Assembly: GCA_022376465.1 (NCBI GenBank)
Contig: JACDTU010000015.1
Coordinates: 372,001-436,000, forward strand
Length of the DNA: 64,000 nt
Source of the DNA: Cubamyces lactineus
Taxonomy: Eukaryota; Basidiomycota; Agaricomycetes; Polyporales; Polyporaceae
Direction: 5' to 3'
Shown piece by piece: positions 12,281-23,032 of the stretch. The notes under the pieces are model-generated. The model searched no databases. It saw only the letters and a program-made list of their open reading frames with translations, and was not told the DNA's origin. A program made the translations under genes and the position numbers. Numbering within the stretch: position 1 is the stretch's first letter; each line of letters starts with the position of its first letter.

Positions 12281-12997
12281 TCAGAAGTAGACAATGTCCT
12301 CATAAAGCGAGTAGTTTGTGCGAAGGCGGTGAACTATGAGGCCAACCTGCACGGATTAAACGTGAGGGGAGTGCACAAGTCCTCGAGCTGGGTGGACACT
12401 AGAGATCAACAGTCACGTCACCTGACCAACCTCATCAGGCGCCCAACCGTCAACCGATCAGTCTCATTTCTTAGGATACGGTACTGGAACGTTAGTCCGC
12501 CAGCTGGTCTCGAGAGCTGCCGCCCTCACCGCAGAAGCGCGGCCGAGCTCGACAAGATTGATTCCAGTAATAGCGAAGGCCGTTCTGCGAAGAGACAATC
12601 CTGCAGTGGCGCGGAGCCCCCTCTCTTCCGCCAGGTGCCACGGAGACGGAGGCAGATGCGAATGCACTAGCCTCTCGCTACACGATGCGACGAGCCCGGC
12701 AGGTGATCCCGAACTCCTTCACCAGTCTTGCACACGCCAGAGCTAAGATAAGTTCCTTCAGAGATTGCAGAAGCCGCGGCCAGGCTTCGACGCCCAGGAT
12801 GTCGGCGATCCGACGATGAAAGTGCGTACCACCTAGTTCACGAAAGAGGGCCTTGTCACTAACCTGTCATCCTTCAAAGCTTCCTTGATATAACCGTGGT
12901 ATGTGGGATCAGCTTCGATACGGCAGAATAGCTAGAGCATGACTGGTACTGGCGAGAGTGGAGCTAGCTAAGTACAAGTTAATCTAGCTATAACTTA
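12242..12997. other. Intergenic; faint coding relic on minus strand near 12740-12950
   Basis: No gene model is supported. The minus strand at about 12890-12950 encodes EADPTYHGYIKEALKDD, which looks protein-like. It is soon followed by stops, and I cannot name the family. Confidence 0.35.
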
Positions 12998-13720
12998 AAC
13001 ACCTCCAAGGACAAGATAGAGTTCTTGCTTTATGTCGCTCTTATACTGCGCCTTGCTCCATCTACCTCACTGGTTCGTTTCACGAAACCTCACGGCTCTC
13101 TACACAGGTTTTTTCGAGGGTTATCAGGACGCTGGATCCACCACGTACGGCGGTGTGGGCAAGACCGCAAATAGCGCAACGAGAAGATGGACGCAGTGTG
13201 TACGCTGCGACAGTCCTGCGCTTTAGAGATGGCTCGACACGGTCGTAAACTTCCACCGTCCTCGGAACGAGCAGTACGAGCAATACTGAGGGACGCAGGA
13301 GCCGGAGAAAGCCGACGCTTTTTGGTCCAGCTTCTTGGAAACGCACGAGCAACCGCACCTCAATGGTATCCCACTACGATCCCGACTCTCCGCCAACGGT
13401 CCCGACCCCGCCTCTATCATTGCCATTTCTTCTTCTCCCACCTGACAGCCTCCTACGTCTTCCGCGAGTAGCGATGAAGGCTCGAACGAATGCTCGGACC
13501 ACAAGAGAGCCCGCCTCGCACATGCACAGTTTATCCGTTCATATACTCGTGCCAGGGGCAGTCGTGCGGGGCCTCCCACAGAAATCTCTCTCCTCCGCAG
13601 CCAGCGCATACGCGACCAGCAGAATCAGCCCAAGCCGCCTTATTCAAAGCTCGCTAACCGTAACTCGCGCGGACGTTCACGCAAGGGGGACCCGCAGCGG
13701 CTCGTACGGACGATTTTCGG
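12998..13720 (+). pseudogene. FunK1 kinase relic, C-lobe and tail
   Basis: Plus-strand remnant of exon 5. It starts near the SKDKIEFLLYVALI equivalent of DDMESLIYVI, continues ALLHLPHWFVSRNLTALYTGFFE, then WLDTVVNFH, an in-frame stop after EQYEQY, DAFW..FLETHE, YDPDSPPTV and finally QRIRDQQNQPKPP. The last parts match copy E best (YDPDSPPTV, RRSQRIRDQQ). Several frame changes and the loss of exons 1-4 make it non-functional. It lies upstream of the decayed methyltransferase in the same convergent layout as kinase F and the intact methyltransferase. Confidence 0.8.
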
Positions 13721-14384
13721 GACACCGGTCTACGAAACGTCCTCCGACGCGACCACTCTCTCGATACCCTTCCCCTTTGTCGTCCTAAAATCCCTGTCGT
13801 TTGAGTCCTCTTTCGCTTCCGTCGCTCCTGCGCACCGTATTAATCATTGCCATCTCTCCTCATAACACTTCAATCTTGCTCTCGTATCTTCGCCCTACCG
13901 ACGGTTCCGTCGGCCTCGCCACACCTCCTACAATGCCTCGCTTCGCCGAAGCCAGCGCATCCACGATCAGCACCACAAATTAAGTGCTGCTGCCACTGCC
14001 TGCCTGTCACTGCTCCCGCTCCCGCTTCCAGCCCTAGTCTCTGACTGCACCTATTCGATATTGCCATCGTCCGGACTTTCTTTCGTGTGCTCTAGATATC
14101 CTTGCTTTGGTCTGTTCGGTATTTCATCATCACTCTCGCTGCCCAGTCCCATTGACATCGCTTAGAAATGTCCCCTGATCCTGTTGTGGTCGTTTGTTTG
14201 AAGTCCGTGTATATATGATATAGGACCACGCCACGACAATACGATAATAAGTTTTGCCGCATGGATAGCTTCTGTAAACTATATGCCAACCCCGGACATA
14301 GGTACACCTGTCAAGCAGGAGCAGCTATGGCCGCTAGTTCTCCGAGGCGCACGAGTTCGGAATGTGCGTGGATCTCGCTTGTTT
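13721..14384. repeat. Direct repeat with 25.97-26.45 kb, including a kinase-tail relic
   Basis: At about 13940-14030 the plus strand reads LRRSQRIHDQHHKLSAAAT, a second copy of the kinase tail motif. From about 13990 to 14384 the sequence aligns with 25985-26440 in the same orientation, for example CTGTCACTGCTCCCGCT and GGACCACGCCACGACAATA. This is the shared 3' flank of the kinase/methyltransferase block. Confidence 0.75.
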
Positions 14385-14500
14385 TACGAGTTGCATGCGC
14401 TACGACGCCCTACGCGCGACCCAGAACTCCGCCTGGTACAACCACTTCATCATCGCTACCTTGTCCGCGGTGTATTCGCATTCAATGGCCCGCTCCCTCT

Positions 14501-15001
14501 CAGGGCCCTCAATTCTCTTACTTTATTTCCTCACTTTATTCACACGCCTCGGCTAATGAGCGACCGTGACCGAGCGCCATCATCTGCAACGATGGATTAC
14601 TGAGAAATGTCTTCGTAAACTTCAGCGGAGTTTGGACGGCTTCTCAAGCTCGAACTCACCGTAGAAGAGCTTGTATGCTTGAAGACCATGAAGAAATGCA
14701 TGAAAACGGCTGACCAGAGGTCGAGCGCTTGGTACTTCCTTGCGTCACACTCGAGTAAAGCGCCCGTTGGGCCCATACAATAGGGCAGACCTCCTTCATG
14801 TCCGTGCGCATACCGCTGTCTTTGCGCATTCACTTCGTCGGCCTATGGCTCGGCAAAACTGCGCCATTCAATATCCAGTCAAGCCGATGGAGGTATTTTC
14901 AGAAATTCGTTCTTCAGACTGACATCACTTGGTCACGGTGGCTCGTTAGCCGATGCGTGTGAATAAAGTGAGGAAATAAAGTAAGAGAATTGAGGGCCCT
15001 G
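14501..15001. mobile_element. Non-autonomous DNA transposon (MITE-like), 501 bp with 71-bp terminal inverted repeats
   Basis: The left end 14501-14571 begins CAGGGCCCTCAATTCTCTTA and the right end 14931-15001 is its reverse complement with three mismatches in 71 bp. The flanks read CCCTCT before and TCTCCC after, giving a 3-bp target duplication TCT. Removing the element plus one TCT restores alignment with the intact methyltransferase copy at about 26530, so both borders are well fixed. The 359-bp interior has no transposase. The 3-bp duplication would suit PIF/Harbinger- or CACTA-like elements, but the terminal bases do not settle the superfamily. Confidence 0.88.
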
Positions 15002-15105
15002 TCTCCCTCGCACCCCCATCTTCCTCGTGCTCGCTAAGAACGCTGCCTCAGCACCACCTCCAGTCTGAGCTCCACGGACGCCTGCCCGCCGCCCGTCCGA
15101 GTCCA

Positions 15106-15327
15106 TGTAACGGCCTCGTTCCACGTGACTTACCATATTTGGATCAGTGTACTTGGTCCTCACGATACGCTCTCGTTCTCGGAGACGAACCAACGCCATC
15201 TGGCGCCGTCCCTCGCGCGGTACCGGCGTCGGTGCTCGGGCTTCGCCCTCGCTCTCGCACCTCGTATTTCCTGAAAACACCTTCGTTCTCGCTTCTCTCG
15301 CTCGCGCTCGAGCGCCGGCTCGTTACA
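15106..15327. mobile_element. Solo-LTR-like insertion, 222 bp
   Basis: The segment starts TGTAACG and ends CGTTACA, so it has the TG...CA ends and short inverted termini of a long terminal repeat. The flanking 5-mers are GTCCA on both sides (15101-15105 and 15328-15332), the duplication size typical of retrotransposon integrases. The intact methyltransferase paralogue lacks this segment at the equivalent place. No internal retrotransposon region is nearby, which fits a solo LTR left by recombination. Confidence 0.75.
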
Positions 15328-15690
15328 GTCCAGAGCAAAGGTTCGAGGTTGATCCACTTCCCGCCCGGTCGGAGGAGCGCATGGATGTGCTGGAGCGTCT
15401 CAATCGCGTTGAGAGAGGTGACAATGAAGGAGAGCGTGACGAAGTCTTAGCCCTGTCCGCCCGCTACTCGGCGAGGACAAGGTGAGTGCCAAGGCGCGGG
15501 ATGATGTCGGGGAAGGATGCGGGGCGGAAGATGGTGTCTGAGATGCGTTGGTGGGAGAACCATGAGGTGTATCGCTGCAGGGTCTGCTGTACAGGCCGTT
15601 CTGTGTAGCGCTCGGAGAGCAGGAAGCAGATGGCGAGGTTCATGAAGGCCGATAGCTCGTTCGCCGTGGTCTAGAATACCGAAAATGTAT

Positions 15691-16364
15691 CATAGTCAGT
15701 CACTGGTAGACCGTCGGGTTTCAACCGCGGTACTGAAGTCCCTCCGACCGGTGGTTCATTGGAGACGACCACCACGGCCTGGTCAAAACAGGAACAAGGC
15801 CGGTACGTAGAGTTGCGATCGGGTGAACCACTGTGCGTGGTGAGTGTTGTATTCTGTCATTGTTCCCCCACATTATTGACTTCTATTGTAACTTTCGCCC
15901 AGAGTTTGCTTGACGTATTGAAGTGTCGTCACAATGCCACGCACGGCTTCAGTACGTCAAAGCGTCCGTCTTTCACAGCCTCGGTGATCACGAGTTAGTA
16001 CTCTGGAATAAGAGCCATCCCATTTTAGTACTTGCGAAGTCGCGGTCCAAACCGAAAGATGATACTGCTGCCTGATCTACCCCGAAATTGATGAACAGCA
16101 CGTCTCTCCCGGTACACCATAGCGCCAATCTGCCAGGAGCACGTACACACCATCCAGGATAGACGCATTGTCCCCCATGTGAGTGTGAGAGTGGTCTCTA
16201 GGTAATCAGCAATATCTCGAGTGTGCCCGTGTCACCCGCCTCGCCAGAGCTCTCTCTTCATGCGCTGTAAGACCACCCCGCTCATACCACCAGCTCGACG
16301 AACTTCAGCAAATGAGTCAGGCATGGGAAACAGTACGTGCTGAATTGCAGAAGCGAGATTTTGC
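15691..16364. other. Upstream region of kinase D, no supported gene
   Basis: About 670 bp with no family match. The minus strand near 15940-15990 reads ITEAVKDGRFDVLKPCVAL before a stop, possibly another relic that I cannot assign. Confidence 0.35.
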
Positions 16365-19234
16365 ATGGCTCAAATCTATGTGGCCGCGCAGAGCAGTACC
16401 CAGACCACAGAAGATGGTTACGATGTGTTACGGAAATCAAGGCCTTGGACGGTGCCCTTGCCCGACGTCTACCTCTCTCGCAACGAGAACAGTGCCCAGA
16501 CGTATGGATTTGAGCCCAAAGACGCCAAGAGTCGATATCGAAGATTGGGAAATGACGCACAACGTGTCACTGTAGGACCTATGCCGGTCACTTCCTTCAT
16601 GAATACCTTCCTGCCCACACCCCAGGACCTGGTCAGACGCATGCCTCCATGTAAGAACCTATTCAATGGGATTAAGCCGCAGAACGCACTCGAATCAAGT
16701 ATATACAAGGTTCTGGTGAGCGGACCGCTGTTGTTAAATCACTTGATTAGGCGCCAGCTGACCGAGAACGCGGAAGCTAAAAGGACTGAACGGGGGTAAA
16801 CGGCCACGATGTCCTGGATACGCCTTTCGAGACACCTCCACCCACGCCGACCAGCTCGAGGGCAAGGTGGGCTCGGTCAAGCCAGACATCATGTGCTATG
16901 CGGAGAGTTTCCTGCCGGAGGTCGAAGTGCATGGTGACAAGGCTACCAACGAGTGGGTATCCGTGACGCGGATAGCGTATGCGGAAACCTTCATAGAAGT
17001 CAAAACCAATCAATCCGACGACCACTACGAGGATCCTCCTCCCAGCGCAAATCGCGACGTCTTCGAGTTCGTTTTCGGGAAGCACGCGCGAACGATCACG
17101 AAGACTGCAGATGAACTCAAGGGTCACCTCGGGCAAAACGTGGCGTACGCTACCGATATGTGCGCTCGTCAACATCGCCGCTTCTGCTTCTCCGTCTCAG
17201 TCAGCGGGTGCTCTGCTCGTCTGATCCGTTGGGATAGGGCTGGAGCGATCGTCTCGGAGGCGTTCGACTACGTTTCCAACCCGGAGCTCCTGTGCGAGTT
17301 CTTCTGGCGCTTTGCTCACCTCACTGATGAAGAACGAGGTTACGACATGACCGTACAGCCTGCTACCTCTGCCGAGGACACCGTCTTCCGCAAAGCGATC
17401 GAGGAGCACATTCAGAGGCAGCTTATATACTCTACACCTGACATGTTGCAGAAGGCCTTGGACACCCACTATATGCCCGGCCACGTCTCAGTGGTTTGGA
17501 CCCCACCTGATATCGACAACCCTGCCCCCATAAATCGACTCCTGGTCTCCCGCCCGATCGTAACGCCCCTCTACTTCGCTGGGCGTTGCACTCGGGTATA
17601 CTGGGCTGTCAACCCTGACGTCAATGCCCAGAAGAAAGTCGTGCTACTGAAAGACACATGGCGACTTGATGGTCTCGGAGCGGATATCGAGGGCATCGTT
17701 CTACACGAGCTACGGGCGAAGGGTGTGCCAAACATTCCACGAGTGCTACACCACGGCGATGTTGTGATGGGCCAATTGCGAGGGCAGCCTGGTGAGTTCG
17801 TATGTTCTACTTTGTCGGCTCTGATTGATGAGCGTTACATACTGTGCGGCATAGGTTGGGATCGAACGGTCACTCGCGATCATCTCAAAAAAGTAAACAA
17901 GTGGCCATGTCAGAGGCGACGACAGCACGTCAGAGTGACTCCTCGTATTCATTATCGACTGGTACTGGACGTTGCCGGATACCAACTACTGTCGCTATCA
18001 GGGACACACGAACTCCTCCACAGCACGTATGATGCTTTCCAAGGTACGTGGTCGATCCAAAACGCCGAATGCACTAAGTTTATGTGGTACCATCACAGCA
18101 CTCGTAGCTGCCTATCAGCTTGGCAGGCGTCTGCATCGAGACGTCCATCCAGGAAACATAATCCTGTACAACGATTCCGAGCTCGGGAAGCCCACCAGCC
18201 GACGGACAGGATACCTGGTAGATTGGGATATATCGAGCTCTATAGATGGCACACAAACCCTCAAGGATTTATACCGACCCTCCGTACGTGCAGAAAGGCT
18301 CAGTGACTATGACCTAATCTGATCTTCTGTCCTCTAGCACCAATGGCAGTTTGTCTCTGTCGACCTCCTAGGGGCTGTATACCCCAAACCAGCGCACGAC
18401 ATCGTACACGATATGGAGTCGATGCTCTACGTTGTGCTCTACTGCAGTCTCACCCGGCTGCCACACACGGAACCATCGGACGCGGAAGGCTTCCGAGACC
18501 TCGTGCACTATCTCTTTGATGTCGGATCTGTATATCGAGGGGAGAATGTAGGTGGGGACGGGAAGAGGACCAACATGCGAAACAGGCAATTCACGAAGCT
18601 GATTATCTGGGAAAGCCCCGAACTGAAGCAATGGATCGACACCGTATGCAACATGCACAGCCCTCTCAAAGGCGACCCCTTGACGAAGGATGACTCTTGG
18701 ACTTGCGAACGCTTGGACCAGTTTTGGGCGTCGTTTTTGCAAGAGAACTCTGGTCGCTTGCCCAAGAATGACTTCGTGGACAATATTCGGAGGCATGGTG
18801 GGGGGTTGGCGGGACATGTCCCGAGGTCCTTGAACTCTCTACCCAGGCATCCTACGTTTACCCCTCGTTCGTCCAAGCGTGTTCGCTTTGAGCCGCCCAG
18901 TTCTTCCTCGAGGGCCTTTCCGTCGAATGCTTTCTTCAGCGTACCTGTGCCGCTGTGGTCTTCTATGCAGTCCGCTTCCGCGTCGTCCAGTATGGTGGCT
19001 CCGAGTATGGCCACTGCTCCTCCGACAAGTCCCACTGTCCTATCGGCAGCCAGTGAGGTCGATAGGCACTCTAGGTCTCCATATCCGGACGATCGCCACT
19101 CACCCACGGCCGACACTGTGGTGCGCGAAAGGTCCCTTACACCAAGGCCCCAAGCATCCTTGGAACAAGTAGAGACACCTCACCTAAGGAGGTCGACGCG
19201 CCCACGCAAACGGCCTCGGTATCTCATGTCGTGA
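16365..19234 (+). CDS. FunK1 fungal-type protein kinase, copy D (second subfamily)
   Basis: Fungal-type kinase of about 878 residues, closest to copy B. Exons: 16365-16715, 16777-17791, 17855-18043, 18099-18283, 18338-19234. Motifs: NENSAQTYGFEP and VGPMPVTSFMNTFLP in exon 1; RPRCPGYAF, GSVKPDIMCY, IRWDRAG and VVLLKDTWRL in exon 2; LHRDVHPGNIIL and LVDWD in exon 4; HDMESMLYVVLYCSL and the basic ending RKRPRYLMS in exon 5. The exon 2 acceptor is the weak point. The acceptor homologous to copy B (at 16758) leads to a stop 14 codons later at a run of five G, while an acceptor 19 nt downstream (16777) keeps the frame. Either splicing has shifted or a one-base G insertion has disabled the gene. 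An upstream ATG at 16312 is less likely the start. Confidence 0.82.
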
Positions 19235-19857
19235 CCATGTAAGTCTCTAATCTCGCTGTATCCACACAATCTCTATATATCTTTACTTAATCCGACAGGG
19301 TACAGGGCCCGGCTTGTAGAGTTTTGGGCGAACTCGGACGGAAGACCTTCATGTAGCTTCGTCGAGTACTTGGCAGCTGTAGCCACTACTAGGACTCAAG
19401 AAATGAGTCGTTGCTCTCAATGCTCACGCGGTGCAATGACTCTGTGACTTATCTAGCAATCTCTCGAGTCGCCGGTGCTATGTATGATAGGTTGGTCGTT
19501 GATCCTTCCCTCGGGCCCATATAGACTCTTGGGTTGCGAACTTGCGATGTCGCGCTGAATAGTCGCCCGTTTACTGGTACTGTTCAGCGGTAAATCACCG
19601 CGTTTTGTTGCAGCCTTTCCCCCGTTCAAATTTGCTTGAGGTTGCAATAAGCCGGCGTTGTAGCTTCAAGTTTGATGTGATGTAACTAGCCTATGTCGTA
19701 TACGGTCGACGCTGGGCGCTAGCGGTAGCATTGATAGTACCTCGATTAGACGCTAGCACCGTCGTTCGTCAAAGACGCTCATGTTTGCCCATACACCCTT
19801 GCTTCCTACCCCTTCCGGCACGCACCTTCGCTCATCCCCCTCGCTGGTTTCTTTCAT
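19235..19857. other. Intergenic between kinases D and E
   Basis: About 620 bp that must hold the D terminator region and the E promoter. No gene is seen. Confidence 0.5.
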
Positions 19858-22536
19858 ATGCCCATAGAGCCATGCGTGTACAATGTTCCTATGGCGCTGG
19901 ATCCGAGGACGTCGAGGACGGCCGGGCTGGAACCAGCCCTCGCGATGGCACGATGTAAGGGCCACATACGGGATGCGCAACAGTATACTCTTGGTCCTAT
20001 GCCAGCCGCGACATTCCTGGATACATTCTTGCAAACGGCCTCCATCGACAGAACGGATATGCTCTCTGCGAAGGGTGCCTTCAGCACCGTACCGAGGCAT
20101 GCTGAGAATACTACCGAAATCTGCGAACCACTGGTATGTGCCATGCTTGATCAGAGAACAATCAACGATCTTCAATACACGATCATATAGTTTCTAGCTT
20201 TGTGCAAGAGCACAAAGCACAAATCTCGATGCCCAGGCCTCGTATTTGACCAAAGCATCAAACGCAGTTCACATCCCTCTCGTCTCGGCCATGCAAAGCC
20301 GCACATCTGTTGCTTCAGACCGGAGAACCATAAGCACGTCGAAGACGCCGACCCTACTTCACGTGTTGAGCTGGGGTACGCCGAGTTCATTGTGCAGGTC
20401 ACCCCGAACTCTTCTCTTGACTATTTCGTCGACCCGGACGCCGATGCCGACGACCGTACACTTGCCACTCACAACTTTGTCCGACAATCTCTTGATGAGA
20501 ATCAGGACAAAGACGTTATCCGAGCCTACGGGTTGCACGTGTCGTTTGCGACGGAAATCTTCGCTCGGCAACAACGTTTGTTTCTCTTTACTGTGTCAGT
20601 TGCTGGTTCCCTCGCCCGGTTCTTCCGCTGGGATCGCTCTGGCTGCATCGTCACGCGGGCTTTTGATATCCGTGATAGCCCAGATATGCTGGCTGAATTT
20701 CTATGGAGGTACTCAAAGCTAACCGACGCAGAACGCGGGTATGATCCGACGATACGGGCGGCATCCCCTAAGGAAGAAGCACTCTTCCAGAGTGCCATCA
20801 AAGAGTACGTCCAGCAACAGCTAGGTGCCGCGGACGAGGGGCTCGAGAAAGCCGTGTCGTTGCACTATCATCCAGGACATGTGTCTGCTATTCCTGTCTA
20901 CTGCGACAAGTCCTCAACGTCCTACAACCCAGAAGAGCCTGCGCAATTCTTCCTAGTATCACGGCCTGTCATCTCACCACTGGTCATGGATGGCCGTGGT
21001 ACTCGAGGTTACTGGAGTGTTGGTGCTTCTACGGGGCGAGTGGGGTTTCTCAAAGATACTTGGCGTACGTACGCCCAAAAGGAGTCAGAAGGCGATACCC
21101 TGCGGCGTCTCAATAAACTTGGTGTCCGCAATGTACCGTCACTGGCGACGCACGGAGATGTCATGTACCGCCCAACGGACGACTCTGGTTAGTACGTTTT
21201 GTAGCATTGCCTTCGTTCATCAACTCTGACCGATCCTTCTCATACTAGAGGGCATTCCCCAGGATACGCAATCGGATGATTTCGTGGACGAGTCATGGGC
21301 ACGGCAAATTGACGGGAAGGACGTGATCGTTTACAGACGACGACATTATCGACTAGTGACCCATACCGTTGGCTACGGTCTGAGCAACCTCCGTGGCACT
21401 GACGAATTACTGCACGCAACGTACGACGTGTTTGTAGGTGGGCAAATTGTATGACCAGTCGAGTTGAGATCGTTCTTCTGACTTGAAGTAGCCATGCAAG
21501 ACGCGTTCGCTAAAGACAAACGTTTACACCGGGACTTAAGTGCTGGCAATATCATCTTAGTGAAGGAACCAGACCATTCTATGCGTCGTGGATATCTCAT
21601 TGATTGGGACGCGTCAATCCGCGTCGACAAGAAGGGGGAAGCTTTGCAAGCGGGACGTGCTGTAGGTTTGATGTCATCCTCGACGACGCGAACACGGCTC
21701 ACACGTTGCTGCAGGGCACTTGGGCGTTCCTATCCACCCGCATGCTGTCTCGCGAACACGCGGAGCTTCGACACACATTCAAAGACGACATGGAGTCCCT
21801 GATATACGTTATTCTGTACTGCGCGTTGCTCTACCTACCCCATCGCTTCGTCGCGCTCAGCCTCACCACCTTTTACACGAGGTTCTTCGAAGAGTTTAAC
21901 AATGTTGGTGTCGACGGGTATGGCGGGGTGGCCAAGCTTGCAAACACGGTGGACCGCGTGTGGACGAGACGCGTGCGCTTTGGCAGCCCTGCGTTCCAAG
22001 AGTGGCTCGACACCGTCTTGAATTACCACAGCCCGCCCCGCGAAGACCATGCGAAGTACGACGGGATGTGGGAACCGGACAAGCTCGACGCGTTCTGGGC
22101 GGACTTTCTCAAGACGCATGAGCTGGAACAAGACGACCGCATTGTTCACAAGATCTCAGTCTCATCCCGCTACGACCCGGACTCTCCGCCGACGGTGGCC
22201 CCAACGCCGACACCGCGCACGCCCCTATCTCCTCTGCCGTCTGACATCGACACTAGCTCGTCCTCGAACCGCGGAGAGACGCCGGAGCACAAGAGGAGAC
22301 GTCTTGCCTACATACCCCCAGGGTATCTCCCTACCCGTCCGCTACCTCAACATCGCCCCGCGGCCCCTCCTGCGAAGGCCCCCCTTCGCCGTAGCCAACG
22401 CATACGCGATCAGCAAACGGAAGTCAAGCCCGCTACCGCTGCACTCGCTGCCAGCCCCAGCGTCCTGCGCAAGCGTGGCGCGTCTTCTGCTCAATCGCGA
22501 GGACGGGGGCGAGGGCGCGGACGTGCCTGCAAGTAG
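19858..22536 (+). CDS. FunK1 fungal-type protein kinase, copy E
   Basis: Complete kinase of about 817 residues. Exons: 19858-20133 (276 nt), 20191-21187 (997), 21249-21437 (189), 21492-21661 (170), 21715-22536 (822). Motifs: LGPMPAATFLDTF, SRCPGLVFD, HAKPHICCF-type block, FFRWDRSG, GFLKDTWRTY, catalytic loop LHRDLSAGNIIL, LIDWD, GTWAFLS, KDDMESLIYVILYCALLYLPH, and a long tail with RRSQRIRDQQ ending in a Gly/Arg run RGRGRGRGR. The tail could bind nucleic acid or target the nucleus. It belongs with A, C and F but is more diverged than C and F are from each other. The 13.0-kb relic derives from a copy like this one. No disabling change is seen. Confidence 0.92.
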
Positions 22537-23032
22537 ATCTATTCTCCACGAGATCCAAGATCTTATGGACTATCACAACACCAGCCGCTACCCTTGCCCA
22601 CTGGTGTTCTCGTCTCCGATTGCACCTCTTCGATGTTGCTATTGTCTGCATCCACGACTGCTTTCGTCTGAACTTGTTCTCGTGCGCTGTATACTCCCTT
22701 GCTTTGATTTGCTCAGCCTTCTGTGTATGGTGCTCTCCAGCTGTTCTCGCTATATTCTGATTGTGCTCCCGCCTCGATTACGGGTGGCGGCGGACACTTG
22801 TGCGATGTTGGACCAAGAACAGTGTGATTCCCGTCGCAGAGTCAGTTAGTATGGATATGAAGCACATATGCCTGACAGTAGCAGCGATGGCCTTGTGCGG
22901 TCGCTGTCTGGGTTTGAAGAAGCGCTTGCGCTCTTTGCGCCACCAGACGCGCGCTTGTCGGTTCTCTCGAGGACTTATACACTCCCCTCGCGTTTAGCTA
23001 CTGTACCTGCTTCCTTCACTTCCCTTGTCGCG
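22537..23032. other. 3' flank of kinase E and promoter of kinase F
   Basis: About 500 bp. Sequence near 22600-22760 (GCACCTCTTCGATGTTGC) is a diverged copy of the kinase 3' flank seen at 14050 and 26070. From about 22990 the F/C inverted duplication begins. Confidence 0.55.

Larger units (their letters stand above)
14385..15690 (-). pseudogene. Carnosine N-methyltransferase-like pseudogene, interrupted twice
   Basis: Diverged copy of the second exon of the gene at 26440-27802. Matching stretches include the C-terminus (CCCAGAACTCCGCCTGGTACA on the plus strand), the motif region at 15340-15420 (GTTGATCCACTTCCCGCC) and the exon start near 15600-15660 (GAGAGCAGGAAGC). Two insertions split it: a 501-bp inverted-repeat element at 14501-15001 and an LTR-like element at 15106-15327. 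Exon 1, with the S-adenosylmethionine-binding glycine motif, is absent. Many small indels also break the frame, so it was probably dead before or soon after insertion. Confidence 0.85.

Noticed and set aside
12740..12950. Minus-strand coding trace with EADPTYHGYIKEALKDD
   Set aside because: Looks protein-like, but stops follow at once and I cannot identify the family; noted only in the intergenic entry.
14501..15001. hAT assignment for the inverted-repeat element
   Set aside because: hAT elements make 8-bp target duplications; here only TCT is repeated, and 8-bp flanks do not match.
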